Origin: Fusarium oxysporum f. sp. lycopersici 4287
Taxonomy: Eukaryota > Ascomycota > Sordariomycetes > Hypocreales > Nectriaceae
Assembly: GCF_000149955.1 (NCBI RefSeq)
Contig: NW_017264846.1
Span: 326,609-390,608 of the forward strand
DNA: 64,000 bases
Reading direction: 5' to 3'
Shown: piece by piece, positions 12,057-23,005 of the stretch
How positions within the stretch are numbered: the first letter of the stretch is position 1
Layout: every line of letters starts with the position of its first letter
Notes under the pieces: model-generated
The model's input: the letters and a program-made list of their open reading frames with translations, nothing else
Told to the model about the DNA's origin: nothing
The model's database searches: none
Program-made: the position numbers and the translations under genes

Positions 12057-12925
12057 GATGGTGGTGATTGAAGTGTGATCAAAGGTGTTTAGCAAGCTAT
12101 CAAGGAGGGTCAGTGGTCCAAGTTGTTCAGAGGGTGACGATGGGCTGTTTTAGCGATGGACTTTGCTCGAGGAATGGTTGTAGATTGCAAAGAGGCATCA
12201 TGAAATTTGTTGCTCCAGCTTGGATTTTAAACAGCTGGCCTTATACCAATTCCCTCGAGAGTCGAGCAACGATTCTCGGAGTCGGGAACATCATAAAGTT
12301 TCAGTACTCTAGAAATCCGCCGCATTCGAGCGGAGTTTGGTAATCATCCCGGGCTTTACAAATCTGTAGCCAGTCCTTTTGGCTGAGACACGCCGGATAC
12401 AGTGGAACAAAGCCGGGCCAACTCCATCATGCGGCTGTCGTCTGCATGGCACATGGGAGTCCAGGAAATCCAAGCTTACCTAAGCGGATGTTGGATGGCT
12501 GAGCCGTGTCCGACGCCAAGGGGCCTACAGTGGGGGGGGCAATAATTTTGAATCCAACATCACGTACCGCGCCTAGCCGGCCTAGGCCTAATTGAGCATT
12601 TTTCTGTGATGCTGCTGCAAGCAACCCAGATCAATTTCGTTAGTATTTAGTATCTCTGAGTTTGCGTACCGGACAGGGGGGTCTAGCCAACCAGAGGACA
12701 TCAAATGAAAGGTACATTCAGCCCCACCTAATTTATGCGGTGATAGAAGTCCCAACAATTCCCGGATCTACATAGGGGTACTTTGCACTCCTGACAGCCA
12801 TACCGTGACTGAACCCTTTTGCCCCTATTCCCATTGTTTGTATTAGCTTGTAAGGGCTGCGGTTGACCCTTTCCAACCCGTATTCCTTTACAAGCTTTAC
12901 AAGGCGAGGCGTTTTTATTTCGGAC
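12057..12925. other. Intergenic between NmrA-like gene and piggyBac
   Basis: The stretch holds the promoter side of the NmrA-like gene and the 3' flank of the piggyBac transposase. Short open frames are unrecognised. A piggyBac terminal repeat with TTAA could not be identified by eye. Confidence 0.4.
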
Positions 12926-14637
12926 CTAATTATGCATTGTTACAGGCGTAAATTCGTCTCCAGTACGAAATCTCTGCCTTGACTGACTGTCAGGTTGATA
13001 CTTAGCAATGAGGCTATCCACAATGTGTTGCCGCCAGTCAGCTTGTGACTTTATATGTTTCCACTGTGGCTGCCCTTTAAGCTGTAAAATGAAGCTATTG
13101 ATCAGGGCTATTTCTAGCAGGAAGTCCCAAGCTAGGGTCTTCCAGCTGCCCCTACGGACACGGTGGTCGGGGCTCCAATAGGCTCGCCTTTGGTCACCTT
13201 GGTCCACAGCATCCATCTGTTCATTGTAGATAGCAGCAATTGACGGGATAGAAATAACCTTCACAGGCTCGGCACCAAAAATACGCTTAATTGGCCGTGC
13301 TGGCGGTTGGTCTGTTGTCGGTCTCTTCCTCTTGCGGTCAACACGTTCAACGCCTGTGAAAACCGTAGATAAAAATAACATAAGAGCGTTGTCTTTCCAA
13401 ATGATCTGATTAACCTAACCAAAGACATATTAGTAAGGGAAATCATAGAGGTCCTATCTTTCTAACTGACCAGGTTATCCTTCGTAGGGACTGCCGTAAG
13501 GTAGTTAAACTCAAGGTCAGCGGCTGCTGTGTTATTAACCTTCTTCAGCTTGACTAGGGGTTTATAGAAGCCACATTTCTGACAGGCTATGCCTGTGGCT
13601 CCGTGCCCTAGTTAATAAAGCCGGCGGAAGAGGTTAGGGTAGGAGAATAGGTTATCTAGGAATACGTGATACCTGGCTTTTGGCAGCAATTTTACTAGGG
13701 CAACAACCACAGCTTGGGTAGGATTTAGATGCTCTGCTCTCTCTGACTTCCTAACTGGCCGTCTTTGCCGCTGTTTCCGTACCTGTGGTGATTTTCGCCG
13801 GTAAGCAGGCCTGACCCCTACGGGCGCGTATTTTCGATGTGGCCGGTGCCAAAGCCACCGGAGGAAATAGCCTTCTTGGGCCACAACCCAAGCTTTGAAG
13901 CCTCGAGGGATAGGCTTGTTAGGTACGACTGTTGTCTCTAAGTCTCTCCCTAGGAAGCGGACCATACACTCATCTATAGCAATAGATGTGCCTGGTGAGT
14001 AGAAGTCTAAAAACGCCTGCTGTATATGGTCAGACCAGGACCTAACCCGGATGAAGGTTCGGCTATAATCCTCAATAGAAGCTTCCTTATCGATAGTTGT
14101 GTGGTCAAAAAGGCGAAGGTTCCGTGACAATAGCTGGAATCGTGTGTAAGTCATCCATTTTGTAATTGGATGAAGAGGGCGTTGCTTCCCTAGGGACGAA
14201 GCCTTCCAATAGTCCTTGATCTGCTTATCTGTGTGTAGTCTCATATAAATGAAGATTGCAATCCATATATAGATTTCTGCAGCAGAGGTTGATTTCCATT
14301 GGAATAGCCGTGACTGTGGCTTCAATGTACGACGGCCACAGCGAGCCTCTTCAAGCACGTGGCTAGCCCAACTATTCGTGTAACAGGCCCAGCTTTCTAT
14401 TAGCGAAATAGGTACAAATTGCTGGAATAGCAACAGCGGCTCTTGGGGCAAGGCTGTGATCTTAGGGGCCCGAATTGGAAGCTTCAATGGCCGAAAACGG
14501 TAGCCGCGGGAGGGATCCGGAGCTTTGATTGGTCGGCAGGTATTATCAGCCTGCTGCTCGCGGCGGCTGTTAGCAACAACAATACAGCTATCGTCATACG
14601 CGTTGACCGCTAGGCCGGAGTCTTGTTGAGAAGCCAT
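12926..14637 (-). pseudogene. piggyBac-type transposase (DDE_Tnp_1_7), one internal stop
   Basis: Two minus-strand exons, 14637-13471 and 13414-12926, are joined by a 56 bp intron (13415-13470), and both have whole codon numbers. The start MASQQDSGLAV was chosen because it is the nearest ATG before the conserved part. The transposase core holds the three piggyBac acidic residues: the first in SIAIDECMVRF, the second in YHVFLDNLF, and the third in the YNEQMDAVDQGDQRRAYW block. The only lesion seen is an in-frame TAA at 13612-13614, between RRLY and LGHGATGIACQKCG. The usual C-terminal cysteine-rich domain is not evident. The protein would catalyse TTAA-specific cut-and-paste transposition if the stop were absent. 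Confidence 0.85.
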
Positions 14638-14779
14638 GAGGTCGTAAGGAATGAATAAGAAATGTATGATGAAATGGGCGGGGTTGATTCCTCTGGCCCT
14701 CCAGGTCACTCCATGTACATCAGCCAAAGTGGGGGTCATGCGGGGCTCGGTACGGAAGTGTAGGCTTATGACACTCATA

Positions 14780-14949
14780 GAGATATGCGGCAAGATGGGA
14801 CATAATGCAAGGACATGTCAGGAGGATATTGAGGTATCCGGAGAAGAGGATAGTAGGTAATTTTAATTGATTGGCTAGTTTGTGGTGTTTTTGTTGTAAC
14901 ATTTAGTTTGAAGGCTAAGAAAAGTGGCTCACATACTAGTGATTCACGT
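14780..14949 (+). mobile_element. Fot-type element remnant, 3' end (subfamily C)
   Basis: The sequence encodes the C-terminal zinc knuckle of the subfamily C transposases (ICGKMGHNARTCQEDIEV, ending at 14860). It then has the shared 3' untranslated motif TTTTAATTGATT and a decayed right terminal repeat ending CACGT at 14949, followed by TA. Everything upstream of the knuckle is gone, replaced by DNA next to the piggyBac copy. Confidence 0.7.
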
Positions 14950-15657
14950 TATACTTACGGAGGCAATTGTAATAGTGACGCAGTCTAGTAATATTAAGTT
15001 AAAGCGTGGCGTGAAACGTAAGATTTGCAAGATAGCCCCGCTGAAGTAGCTCTAGCCCCAAGTCGGCGCTAGCTAACCCTAAATGTGGGGTTGGGGCTAT
15101 TTTAAGCCAATCAGCTACTCGGCTTCGCTCCAAGCGATTTGGCTCCAAAACGCAAGCGAGATAACCGAATTTGTTAGACGATTTGAGTCAAATCGCTTGC
15201 GAATGATACCTAGCCCAGCACGTCCTGTGCCCCAATAGGGGACTTTCACAAGCCTCATGGCCCCTCGGACGAAAAGTATACATGCATACATACATAGCTC
15301 GTATTTGATCTCAACGATTTGTACTTTTCCCAATCCTCCCAGCACGTGTCAGCGCTTACTGTGTGGTGCGGGGCAAAGTACGGCAACTTCCGATAAGTTG
15401 TGGCATCGCAATTGGCCAACACCTCGTAAGTTAGGAGGAGTATTACAGCTGTGACATGTGTGGTTGACATTGGTGAGGCGATGGTATAAAAGTTCCAAAT
15501 CTGGTTGGACGGAGCGTATTCAGCCTGACAAGTTCTGTAAGGCCAAAATTTTAACTTTCCAGCTTTCAGCGGAGGGTTATGGTACAATATAAACTCCTGA
15601 ACTCGCACAATACTACCTGCCCGTTCTATTCAGCCTTTTCTTGAACAATCTGACACC
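14950..15657. other. Upstream region of the FAD oxidoreductase
   Basis: No gene is recognised. A GC-moderate stretch at 15040-15250 contains short inverted words (CTAGCCCC/GGGGCTA, AAGCGATTTG/CAAATCGCTT) and may be an old MITE. The last 150 bases before 15658 should hold the promoter of the oxidoreductase gene; a TATAAA-like word is present near 15485. Confidence 0.35.
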
Positions 15658-17362
15658 ATGACCATTAGGCTGTTTTCGTTGATAGCGATATTGGCATCGC
15701 TGTCCAATGCAGCGGCTACTTCAAAGCCTCAACCCCCGATTTGTATTGTCGGCGCCGGCGTATCCGGCCTTACGGCGGCAAAGGCGCTCGAGGATAAGGG
15801 TTACAAGACGGTCATGTTTGAGAAGCGCGATACTGTTGGTGGCATGTGCCAGTCACATTATGAAGAGTAAGTCCACCCTTCTCGCACCCTGCGGGCTTGT
15901 GCCAGTAGGTGGTCGTCGTCTTGGAATTTGTCAACTGATGGACTGGTTTCTAAAGCGGTCAATACTTCCCCCTCGGCGCTGTGCTCTTCACGGAAAGCCC
16001 GAGCTTTGCAGAGACTTTCAGAGTCGTTAATTCCTCGGGAGTCGGCTTCGACACGTTTGACCCTGCATACACCTATGATTACGACCCAAAGACTGGATCT
16101 GCGGCTTTGACGCAGGCGTCAACTCCTGCTGCTATCCAGGCCTTACAGGAGGAGCTGACGCGATATGCTGGTCTTTGGCAGAACGACTTTGCTCCTATTG
16201 GAGTTCCCGGCTACAAGGCGAGTTCGTTGGTGTTGTTGCCCGCAGATTACAGCACGGTATTAACCTGAGCTTGCAGAATGGGGTCCCTAAAGAGTTTACT
16301 GTTCCTGCTAAAGAATGGCTTCTCTCGAACAATTTTCCCATCATAGCTTCTGTTATCAACCGCGGTGCTGGGAACTACGGATACGGCGACTATACTCAGA
16401 TCCCAATAGTGAGCTACATATCCTGTCCACCTACTGCTTTGACTGCATAATTTACCAAAATCACAGCTCTACTTCCTGCAGTTCTTTGCGTCAGATATTA
16501 TTGCGAGTTTTATTGGAACGATGCAGCCTTTCAAAACCGGTAACCTCCCACCTAGCAAGTGACATGCCGCATGCAATGGCTAACTCTACGCAGACTTTTT
16601 TGAGGTCTTCAAACATGTATCCAAGACCATCAAGGGATCAATTCTTCTTGGTGTCAAGATTCAGCGCATCAGTATGTGTTCCATTACCTAGTACTACAAT
16701 AAAAGCTGATTCATATAGATCGAAGTCCCCAGCCAAGCATTCGATACCGCAGTACTAAAGGGCGGCATACAAAGACACAGCTCTGCTCGGACGTCATCAT
16801 CGCGTTCCCTCCCACATCTCGAGCTCTAAAGAAATCAGAACTGGTGCTTTCGGCTGCTGAACGAACTCTTTTTGCACAAGTTGGCGTCAACAGCTATTTC
16901 GCATCAGTCGTCCGCATGAGCAACCTTGGCGACAACCTGACCGTCTCCCAAGAGCTTCCAGACCCTCTCGATCCTTTCAAAGCAGAAGGTCAACCTGTAT
17001 ACCTGACCCGGTTGCATCCAGAGTCCAGCATCGTCAACGTTTACTCGGCAGATGACCCTGCGCACCCCAGCGTCACCCGAGTCAAGAGGCATCTTATTCG
17101 TGATTTGAGCAAGATTAACAAAGACTTGGAAAACGTTTATGCTGATAGCACAAAGCTGGTTGCTGCAGACATACGCGCATTCAGTGGACAGATCGACTAT
17201 TTCCCTCATCTGGGTCCCGAGGCGTTGGCGGATGGTTGGTATGAGAGGTTTAATGATCTCCAAGGAAAAGATCACACGTACTTCACTTCTGGACTAAACA
17301 GCTTTGAGACTGTTGAATATACGATTCGGGCTGCTAGGGATTTAGTGGCAACGCACTTCTGA
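15658..17362 (+). CDS. Secreted FAD-dependent oxidoreductase, beta-cyclopiazonate dehydrogenase-like, 469 residues
   Basis: Six exons can be assembled with phase-consistent GT-AG introns: 15658-15866, 15956-16229, 16277-16408, 16467-16539, 16594-16671, 16719-17362 (1410 nt, 470 codons including stop). The first 20 residues form a signal peptide (MTIRLFSLIAILASLSNAAA). The ADP-binding loop GAGVSGLTAAKALEDKGY follows at about residues 32-49, then VFEK-type and GGMCQS motifs, as in flavin amine oxidases. Central pieces include FPLGAVLFTESPSF, YGYGDYTQIP and VIIAFPPT. The last exon ends YTIRAARDLVATHF, the C-terminal flavin segment. Length and exon pattern fit the fungal family that includes beta-cyclopiazonate dehydrogenase. 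The substrate is unknown, no neighbouring synthase supports cyclopiazonate, and the two introns of 47 bp are short. It appears intact. Confidence 0.82.
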
Positions 17363-17727
17363 TAGGAAGTGATTACGGTGATCTAGTGCAGCGCCTTTTC
17401 GGGACTTCAGCGCCTTATTCTCTGAAGTGTCTAGTAGAGCGAGCCTTTAATCAGCAAGGCCGCATTCTTTGTCAATAGCTTCGAAGATGGTGCGCCTAAG
17501 GCTCAATACATGACGTTTCTACGCCTTCTGATCAAGAAGACAAATGGTCACGGTTGGCCAAGCTCTTCAGCACATGTATCCATTGCTGGTCCTGTCGATT
17601 TAGACACCTTCCATATCAAGGAGGATGTCTGGCCAGAGCGGCTGAGCAAGGCTTCGGTGTTCATAAAGCTGGGTTCTTACTTGGTGCCAGAAAACGACCG
17701 CCCTCCTCACAAAGGCGTACAATGCAG
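17363..17727 (+). other. Possible 5' remains of the lactate dehydrogenase pseudogene
   Basis: The stretch ends at the transposon insertion point. A frame running into the junction (ALLTKAYNA) could join MHGTNSRTRV on the far side of the element, as in lactate dehydrogenases, but the Rossmann GxGxxG start is not found. The assignment of this side is uncertain. Confidence 0.25.
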
Positions 17728-17729
17728 TA

Positions 17730-19911
17730 CCCACCCACCAGTAACACCCACCTACCGGTAAGCAAAAAAAAGTCAACCCATACAAACTGCTACTTTTCAA
17801 CCCCCTTACCAAGAGTCACCAAATTACGAAAAACAAATTGATTCCTTTCATTCAATTGGAATGCGAATGAATTTCAATATTCTTTTGGTTTTTTAACTGT
17901 GCGGCCTGCGCGGGTGCGTGCGACAGGTAACTCTTCCGCCTCCGAATTTGAGCCCTCATCCTCTTCCGCTCCTCCCACCTCGATCAGTTCCTCAACAGCC
18001 TCTGTCTCCTTAGTTGCCTGGGTTGGGCTAGAAATAGCTTCATCTGCCACTAGTGTCTCGGCTAATTTCATGAACTTCTTGTTGGGATTCGGTATCGCCT
18101 TTCTCTTCTTGCCTCTACTCAACCGCTCGACTTCCTCCTCTAGACTAGCTACTCTAGAGCTTAGCGAAGCGATCTTTGACTCTTGCGCTTCAAAACATTT
18201 CGATATTATAGAATACCGCCTTCTTGTTGTAGGGCTTTTGTTATTTCCTAGATCCCTAATATGACGGCTGGTCTTCGGCGTATTATCAGAGTCGACTTGC
18301 CCGTCTCTATGGCTGTCTGCTGCGGGCGTCATTTCCTTCTTGTCTGGCTGGATCTCAGGATGTATGAGGGCTTTCCGGCGTGAAATTGGCCAGTTTCCAG
18401 TCACTCTGCAGCCCGAAAAGATGTTTTTCTTCGTCATACCCACCTCCCTGGCTTTGGCATAAGCCTTGATGAAGTTGACCTTATCTACTGGGGCAGAATC
18501 AGCCAGGCTTGTCAACTTTCGGAGTTCTTTGTGATAGGCAGCCTTGGAGGCATTGAATACGCCATTGTCCAGCGGCTGTAGGCCGTGGGAGCAATGGTCT
18601 GGCAAGTAACAACAATATACGTTGCTCAAGAAACACATAGCCATCCACTCATCCTGGATTTAGGGTCAGCGGCACTTTTGGTTCAGGAGGTTCAGGACAG
18701 GCAGATACTCACAGACACATGGCTTCGATGACCATCTAATATAATGAGCCTCGCATCGGACTCATCTTCCGGTTGTGTTTGGGGAAGATACACCTCTCTG
18801 AGCCACTCAATTGCGATATGGTTGTCTGTCCAGCCGTTGTCGGACGTGATATAATACCAGTCGGCCACCTCCTTGAGCTCATCGATAAACCACTGTTGCT
18901 GAAATTCTTTACCTTTGAAGATAATCCCCGGTTTCAGAAGACGGCCAGTTGCCGTGACGGCCTCGATAAAGCTAGTCCAAGTGCGGGACTGGGAGCCTTT
19001 GAGGAAGACCTTCTTCCTGGGATCACTACTGCCGACAACCAAAGAATCCAAGCCTAGATTCGCAATAGATTAGCTGAACTCTTGGTCAAAACGATAGATA
19101 CTCGCCAAATCCGGCCATTATACCGCCTTCATCAACGTTAACTGTGTTCTCGGGCTTGATCCAGCCATACTCTCTCTCCCGGATATCAAAGTACCAATTG
19201 ACAGCGGTCGGGGTAAAGCAATTGAACCTCGACGCCTCCTGGCGTTTTCCTATCTTTGTCATTATGGATGGATGTCGTTTCATGAACCTGGCTAGCCAAT
19301 GTATACCGACAGGCTTTACCCTTCCTTGTTGTCGTAGGAGGGCATTGACGGTGGCGCGAACTTGACTGTGAGAGGGAGCATAGCCCAAGGCCTCTTGCCG
19401 AAGTATCCATGCGACTAATCTAAACTCTTCAGTTTTGGATAACAGCTGGGCAGGCTGTGTGACCTCTGACCTTGACGGTAGGCCTCTTAATCGGTCCCCG
19501 AGAGTCGACCGAGGGATCTCACGTTTCTGGGCGGATTTGTTAAGCGAGAGGCCGTTATCCGTGACATCTAACATTGCTTCAGCAACTTCATCCTCTGTAT
19601 AAGACACGTGTGGCATTTTTAAGGCGATTATTAGGGGCTGGCATCGGGAACATTGGAAGGAGCGTCGGGGAGGCTGGGTGTCAAAGGAGATGTTTTGACA
19701 AATTTTACATTAGTCCCGTGCGACCATGCTGCATACGTAATCAAAAAAGCAATGTGACGATATCAGACTGAATGAATTTTCTGATACAACAGAAATTATT
19801 CTATACTAATAGCTTCAATTCTGGTCAAATACTGTGTAAGTGAAATTGGGCATTTTGTATGGGGAAACTTTTTTTTTGCTTGCCAGTAGGTGGGTGCTGC
19901 CGGTAGGTGGG
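17730..19911 (-). mobile_element. pogo/Fot-type DDE transposon, subfamily B, intact (2182 bp)
   Basis: Terminal inverted repeats of about 45 bp begin CCCACCCACCAGTAACACCC at 17730 and end in the complementary form at 19911. TA duplications are at 17728-17729 and 19912-19913. The internal transposase frame is complete. It lies in the lactate dehydrogenase pseudogene, 175 bp from a second, decayed member of the same subfamily. Confidence 0.88.
17874..19616 (-). CDS. Subfamily B transposase, 543 residues, apparently intact
   Basis: Three exons, 19616-19106, 19053-18713 and 18653-17874, give 544 codons with stop. Intron 2 (18654-18712) is a normal GT-AG intron. Intron 1 (19054-19105) must use a GC donor (G|GCGAGT), where the related copy at 20.9 kb has GTAAGT. 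The protein has a psq-type helix-turn-helix (SLNKSAQKREIPRSTLGDRL), a CENP-B-like unit, and DDE_1 acidic residues in VNVDEGGIM, IILDGHRSH and LQPLDNGVFNA. The C-terminus has a coiled coil (SSRVASLEEEVERL) and an acidic tail. No internal stop exists. It should move this element and perhaps the decayed relative. Confidence 0.85.
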
Positions 19912-20086
19912 TAATGCATGGTACTAATAGTCGCACGCGAGTACGGTCTGCCACGAACCGAGAGGCGTCTAAGAGTGACATCGTGGTCATCACAGCCTCA
20001 TCCAAGCACTTATTAGGTACGAGGTGAAAATTTGTATACTCCTGATCTGTAGTTTTTGTGATGCATATCTCATTCTGTTTCTTATA

Positions 20087-22265
20087 CCATGCACCACCAC
20101 CCTTTCGCCACGCAAAAAAATAATTTCACCACCAAAGCTCACCACTTTCATTTATACACAATTTAGCCAAAACAATGGCTGTTTTACAAGAGATTGATCC
20201 AATCGGGTATAGAATTGATTGAAACTTTCGGCCTCAGTATTGTTTAGCTGACCAGGGCACTCGATGTATGCGCGGCAGGCTAAGGAAAATTCACCACTTA
20301 AATCTTTAATTTCCTCCCTCCCATCTCCGACACATCTGCTGCTAGCTTCTTGCAACTTGTTCAAAATATCTTTATCGCGGCCTCGTTGGGATTACACGGA
20401 AGATGACATGGCTAGGGCTATTTTGGATGTCACAGATAGTGGCTTTTCGCCCTGTCAAGCGGCTCAGCGACGGGGAGTGCCTCGAATGACCCTAATCGAC
20501 AGACTCGACGGCCAGACGGCCGTAAGCGAGCAGGTTGAGCCTCACCAACGGCTTTCAAAGAATCAGGAGGACAAGCTGGCTTCCTGGATTCTTCGTCAAG
20601 AGTCTCTGGGATATGCTCCGTCCCACAGCTAGATTCGCGCTTGCGCCATGGGCTTGCTGAGACAGCAAGGCGACCAGCGCGAATTAGGACACAACTGGGT
20701 GGCCAGATTCATTCAGCAGCGCTCCTACCTTAAGCCCAAGATGGGTAGACGTCAGGAAGCCAGTAGGTTCGACTCTTTCATACCCAAAGCCGTTCATTGG
20801 TACTTTGATATCAGGGAAGGCCAATACGGCTGGATCAAGCCTGAGAACACCGTTCACGTCGACGAAGGAGGTATTATGTCCGCCTTCGGTAAGTCTCCGT
20901 TTCTCCTATAACTATATTATTCAAATTTGGCTCACTAAACCTTCTTCGTTAGGGCTGGACAGCCTGGTGATTGGAAGCGCGGATCCGAAGCGGAAGGCTC
21001 TTCTCAAGGGACCACAGACTCGAAATTAGACCTCATTTATCGAAGCCATCACAGCTGAAGGCCGCGTCTTGACTCCTGGGATAATATTCAAGGGGAAAGA
21101 ACTCCAGAAACAGTGATTCTTGAAGAATTCAGGAAGATAGCAGACTGGTACTACATAACTTCGCCCCACAGGTGGACGGACAACCACATCGGCGTTGAAT
21201 GGCTTGACAGGGTGTATTTACTCCAGACAAAGCCTGCTGACGAGTCTGATGCCAGATTAATCATCCTGGATGGCCACGGCAGCCATGCAACGGCATGTAC
21301 TTTACTCGCTGCGGGAAAAAACTACTGCTAACCGAGAGAAGCATGAATGGATGGCCAAGTGCTTTTTGAACAGCGTTTACTGTTGCTATCTTCCAGCACA
21401 CTGCTCCCACGGATTCCAACCATTAGACAATGGAGTATTTAACGCATACAAAGCTGCATATCGTCGAGAGCTGGCAAAGTTCGCTTGCTTGACCGATTCT
21501 GCTCCGATAGACAAGGTGAATTTCATCCGAGCCTACGCCAAAGCTCGTGAAATGGGAATGACAAAGAATAACATACTCTCCGGCTGGAGGGACACTGGAA
21601 ATTGGCCCATCTCGCGATCTAAAGCACTGCGGCACCCGGAGATCCAAGAGGATAGACCAAAAAAAAGCCCGAGGAGGACGCCGGAGCGGGCCTCATATTT
21701 TGGGTCGGATGACACGCCAAAAACCAGCCGCCAGATTCGCGATCTGGGGCTGAACAAGACACCAAAGACGCGGAGGCGGTATAACATGATAGCAAAGGGG
21801 TTCGAGACCCAGCAGCAGGCATTAATGGCACATAGCATGAAGATTGCTAGCTTGGAGGAGGAACTGGCCCGTCTAAAGATAGGTAGGAAAAGGAAGGCTG
21901 TCCCCAATCCTAGCAAATGGTTTATGGCTCTCAATGAAGCTCTATCATCTGAAGAAGTGATTACAGGGACGGGAAGCGGAAAAAAGGATTTTGTGGTGAG
22001 TTATATCTCGTCGGAGGAGTCAGGGTCGGATTCGGAGGCTGGGTCGGTGATTGAAGTGAGAGAAGAAATCATACAGCCGCAGCGCAAGACGCGGTCAGAA
22101 AGGCTAGTAAAAAAAACCACTGAGGTAAAGGGGCATCATTTTTGTATTATAATACACGGGTTTTTATAGATTACGGTTATTCTGGCCAAACGCCGTGTAA
22201 GTAAAATAGTTGAGTTTTGGTGGTGTTTTTTTTTCTTTGCGTGGCGAAAGGGTGGTGGTGCATGG
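20087..22265 (+). mobile_element. pogo/Fot-type DDE transposon, subfamily B, decayed (2179 bp)
   Basis: The inverted repeats begin CCATGCACCACCACCCTTTC and end in the complementary form at 22265, with TA at 20085-20086 and 22266-22267. Size and coding content match the 17.7 kb element, but the terminal repeats differ, so these are related lineages rather than recent copies. Confidence 0.88.
20375..22170 (+). pseudogene. Subfamily B transposase, several stops
   Basis: The translation matches the intact transposase at 17.9-19.6 kb throughout: YTEDDMARAILDVTDSGFS, YFDIREGQYGWIKPENTVHV, ILDGHGSHAT and LPAHCSHGFQPLDNGVFNAY. It has a TAG at 20630-20632, a TAG after GPQTRN near 21027, a TGA after LQKQ near 21114, and a frameshift near 21290. 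The start codon is not preserved. The first intron keeps a normal GTAAGT donor at 20890. Confidence 0.85.
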
Positions 22266-23005
22266 TAGGCCAAACCGCAGTCGAATACACTTCTCGGAGT
22301 ACCTCGATGGTTCGAACAGTAATTGACGCAATGAAGCCTTTCCGAACTGATGCTATCTTGCTTCTCATCGCAAATCCCGTTGATCTACTGACATCTCTCG
22401 CTAAGGAGATCTCCGGGCTTCCAGCGTCACAAGTAATAGGTTCGGGAACTTCCTTAGATACTGCTCGACTCTGCGGAATGGTAGCGTCTTGAGGTTCGGT
22501 AAGTTCTTACGACAACAGCATTCACTCTTCACGCCCCGTTGTGTGCTAATCAATCCTCTTTAAGGTCGCCGCCTCGTCCATAGACGCTTTCATAGTTGGT
22601 GTTCATGGAGAAGACCAAGTCGTTGCATCGTCAGCAGCAACGGTTGGTGCATTGCCAACTTCCGAAGTAAATATGTTGAACAATGTTGATCGTATCAAAG
22701 TCGAGGGTATCTGCAAGCACCGATCTCAAAATATAATCATAGGTAAAGGATCGGCTCAGTTCGGAATTGGCTCCACCACGGCAAACATATGTTGCTCCAT
22801 CCCCTTGGACAAACGTGAAGTCAGTCCTGTCAGCCATTTTCAGGGCCAGTTCAAGTGTTGTTTGAGCATGCCCGCGGTCGTTGGAAGAAAAGTGATTCTG
22901 CATACGATTCAATTGTCTCTGGATGATCAGGAGCAGGCCGCTATAGAGGCGTCAGCGAAACGATTGAGGGAGAGAGTCGATTCGACTAAAAGAAATAGGT
23001 GGTAG

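Larger units (their letters stand above)
19914..23005 (+). pseudogene. L-lactate dehydrogenase pseudogene, split by a transposon
   Basis: Three coding blocks survive. 19914-20030 reads MHGTNSRTRVRSATNREASK and SDIVVITAS before a TGA. After the element, 22268-22491 reads AMKPFRTDAILLLIANPVDL and GLPASQVIGSGTSLDTARL. A further exon after an intron near 22500-22565 reads AASSIDAFIVGVHGEDQV, CKHRSQNIIIGKGSAQFGIG and ends in the usual C-terminal helix by 23005. The motifs VITA, ANPVD, GSGT-LD and GVHGE(H/D) are those of NAD-dependent lactate dehydrogenases. The second block ends in an in-frame TGA (MVAS-stop-GS) that is a likely CGA mutation. The 5' third is lost or unrecognisable. Confidence 0.82.
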
